Assembly (NCBI GenBank): GCA_947561395.2 | Contig: OX387184.1 | Span: 1,736,001-1,800,000 of the forward strand | Reading direction: 5' to 3' | Source: Buxus sempervirens | Taxonomy: Eukaryota; Streptophyta; Magnoliopsida; Buxales; Buxaceae | DNA length: 64,000 nt | Shown here: one piece after another, positions 63,131 to 64,000 of the stretch | Numbering within the stretch: position 1 is the first letter of the stretch | How the letters are laid out: every line of letters starts with the position of its first letter | Program-made: the position numbers and the translations under genes | The notes under the pieces: generated by a model | The model's input: the letters and a program-made list of their open reading frames with translations, nothing else | Databases searched by the model: none | Told to the model about the DNA's origin: nothing

Positions 63131-64000
63131 TTCCTAACAAATTTGGTTTTCTATGTTAAAACATGAGTAAAGAGGACAGATTTTAAATGAGTAAACATAG
63201 ATGGGGAGATGGATTTATGAAGTGACACCCCAAACGCAATGTTCTTAACATGTTATATGGGGGAACTTCAGGAGATATAGTTGCATGGACAATGGATCGG
63301 AATAAATTCCGTACCATTTGGTGGTATATGCATTAATTAATAATGCATGGTTTTATTTAGTTGAAAAGAATTAACATAACCAAAGCTTCATAGCAGGGCT
63401 AAGCTTTGGGGTATGTAATAGTATGAGAACTTCCTTTTTTCATGATTATGTAATATTTGTATATGGGCATATTTTAGGAAAGTGTAAATTAATATATGAA
63501 TTGTATTGGTAGTCTATACAATTATGAGTGGCTTGATGATCAGATTCTATATGAGAAAAATAATGAACTTATAACAGGGTTACTATAAAAAATATATAAT
63601 ATTGCTATTAAGAAGCTGAAAATTATGCACAATATCTGTATGCAAAATACTACTTGCATAACAACACAGAATTTAACGTGTAAGAAATAAACATGAAATA
63701 ATGACTATGCAATATCAACTTTGCTAGAAATGAGAATTGTCAATATAGCTCATAAGAAAAGTGACAATGATATTAGTAATGCTAATTTCAGTATTTGTTT
63801 TTTTTTTCCAATATTCAAGTGTTATTAGAAATTGATCAATATTTGCATACGCATGTAACAAACAATTCCGAATCCGAATTTTGTGGAACATGAAACCTTG
63901 AATATATTTATTACATGGAAGCATGATTAAAACGATATTTAAATATTTATTGATTTTAAAGGAAAGTTGCATGACATATAGAACCAAACGATATTTAATT
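63131..64000. other. 5' part of the Helitron upstream of RepHel
   Basis: AT-rich leader/promoter side of the element. No recognisable gene, and no Helitron 5' end before the window edge. Confidence 0.45.

Larger units (their letters stand above)
54870..64000 (-). mobile_element. autonomous-type Helitron (5' end beyond the window)
   Basis: The 3' end on the minus strand is a perfect 18-base palindrome (54882-54899), a short spacer GCACTCCG, then CTAG at 54873-54870, followed by T. Within it lie a full RepHel gene (58464-63130) and a gag-like ORF (57908-58312), both in the element's orientation. The 5' TC end was not found before 64000, so the element is over 9.1 kb. 54900-57900 has no recognisable gene; it is AT-rich and may hold captured sequence. 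Confidence 0.85.

Overview
The window is nuclear DNA from a flowering plant. It is AT-rich, genes are split by long introns with ordinary GT/AG splice sites, several products belong to plant-specific families (phi-class GST, IQD, MSL channel, STY-type ACT kinase, LTO1), and the spaces between genes are filled with plant transposons (Helitrons, a solo LTR, foldback elements/MITEs, LINE remnants). A eudicot, possibly woody, fits best, but the species cannot be read from the sequence.

Layout, left to right. (1) 1-4002, minus strand: the GPI mannosyltransferase I catalytic subunit (PIG-M / PEANUT1 type), four exons, with only its extreme C-terminus cut off by the window edge. (2) 5830-11179, minus: an intact seven-exon LTO1 gene, the thylakoid VKOR-thioredoxin fusion. 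(3) 11.4-16.9 kb: a foldback element split by a 2.28-kb solo LTR, a broken gene for a Cys-rich membrane-anchored protein, and a foldback element full of CAC/CAT repeats. (4) 17598-18132, plus: a short IQD calmodulin-binding gene. (5) 18519-19384, minus: a phi-class glutathione S-transferase. (6) 19.7-26.3 kb: a 430-bp palindromic MITE, then two non-autonomous Helitrons, one inserted in the end of the other. (7) 26911-31865, minus: a five-exon MscS-like (MSL) mechanosensitive channel. (8) 33-37.2 kb: mini-Helitron and nested foldback elements. (9) 37819-53548, minus: a 16-exon ACT-domain protein kinase of the STY8/17/46 group, whose introns hold LINE and LTR-like debris. (10) 54870 to the window end: a large Helitron with a complete RepHel gene (1478 codons) and, next to it, a gypsy-type gag-like ORF.

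The host genes do not form a functional cluster. The splice models were joined by eye; their reading frames close exactly (353 aa for LTO1, 137 aa for IQD, 223 aa for GST, 932 aa for MSL, 576 aa for STY, 1478 aa for RepHel), which supports them strongly. The most unusual points are the altered HUH motif in the Helitron Rep domain, the gag-like ORF carried beside it, and the repeated nesting of one element inside another of similar kind. I did not see an evident new biological system.
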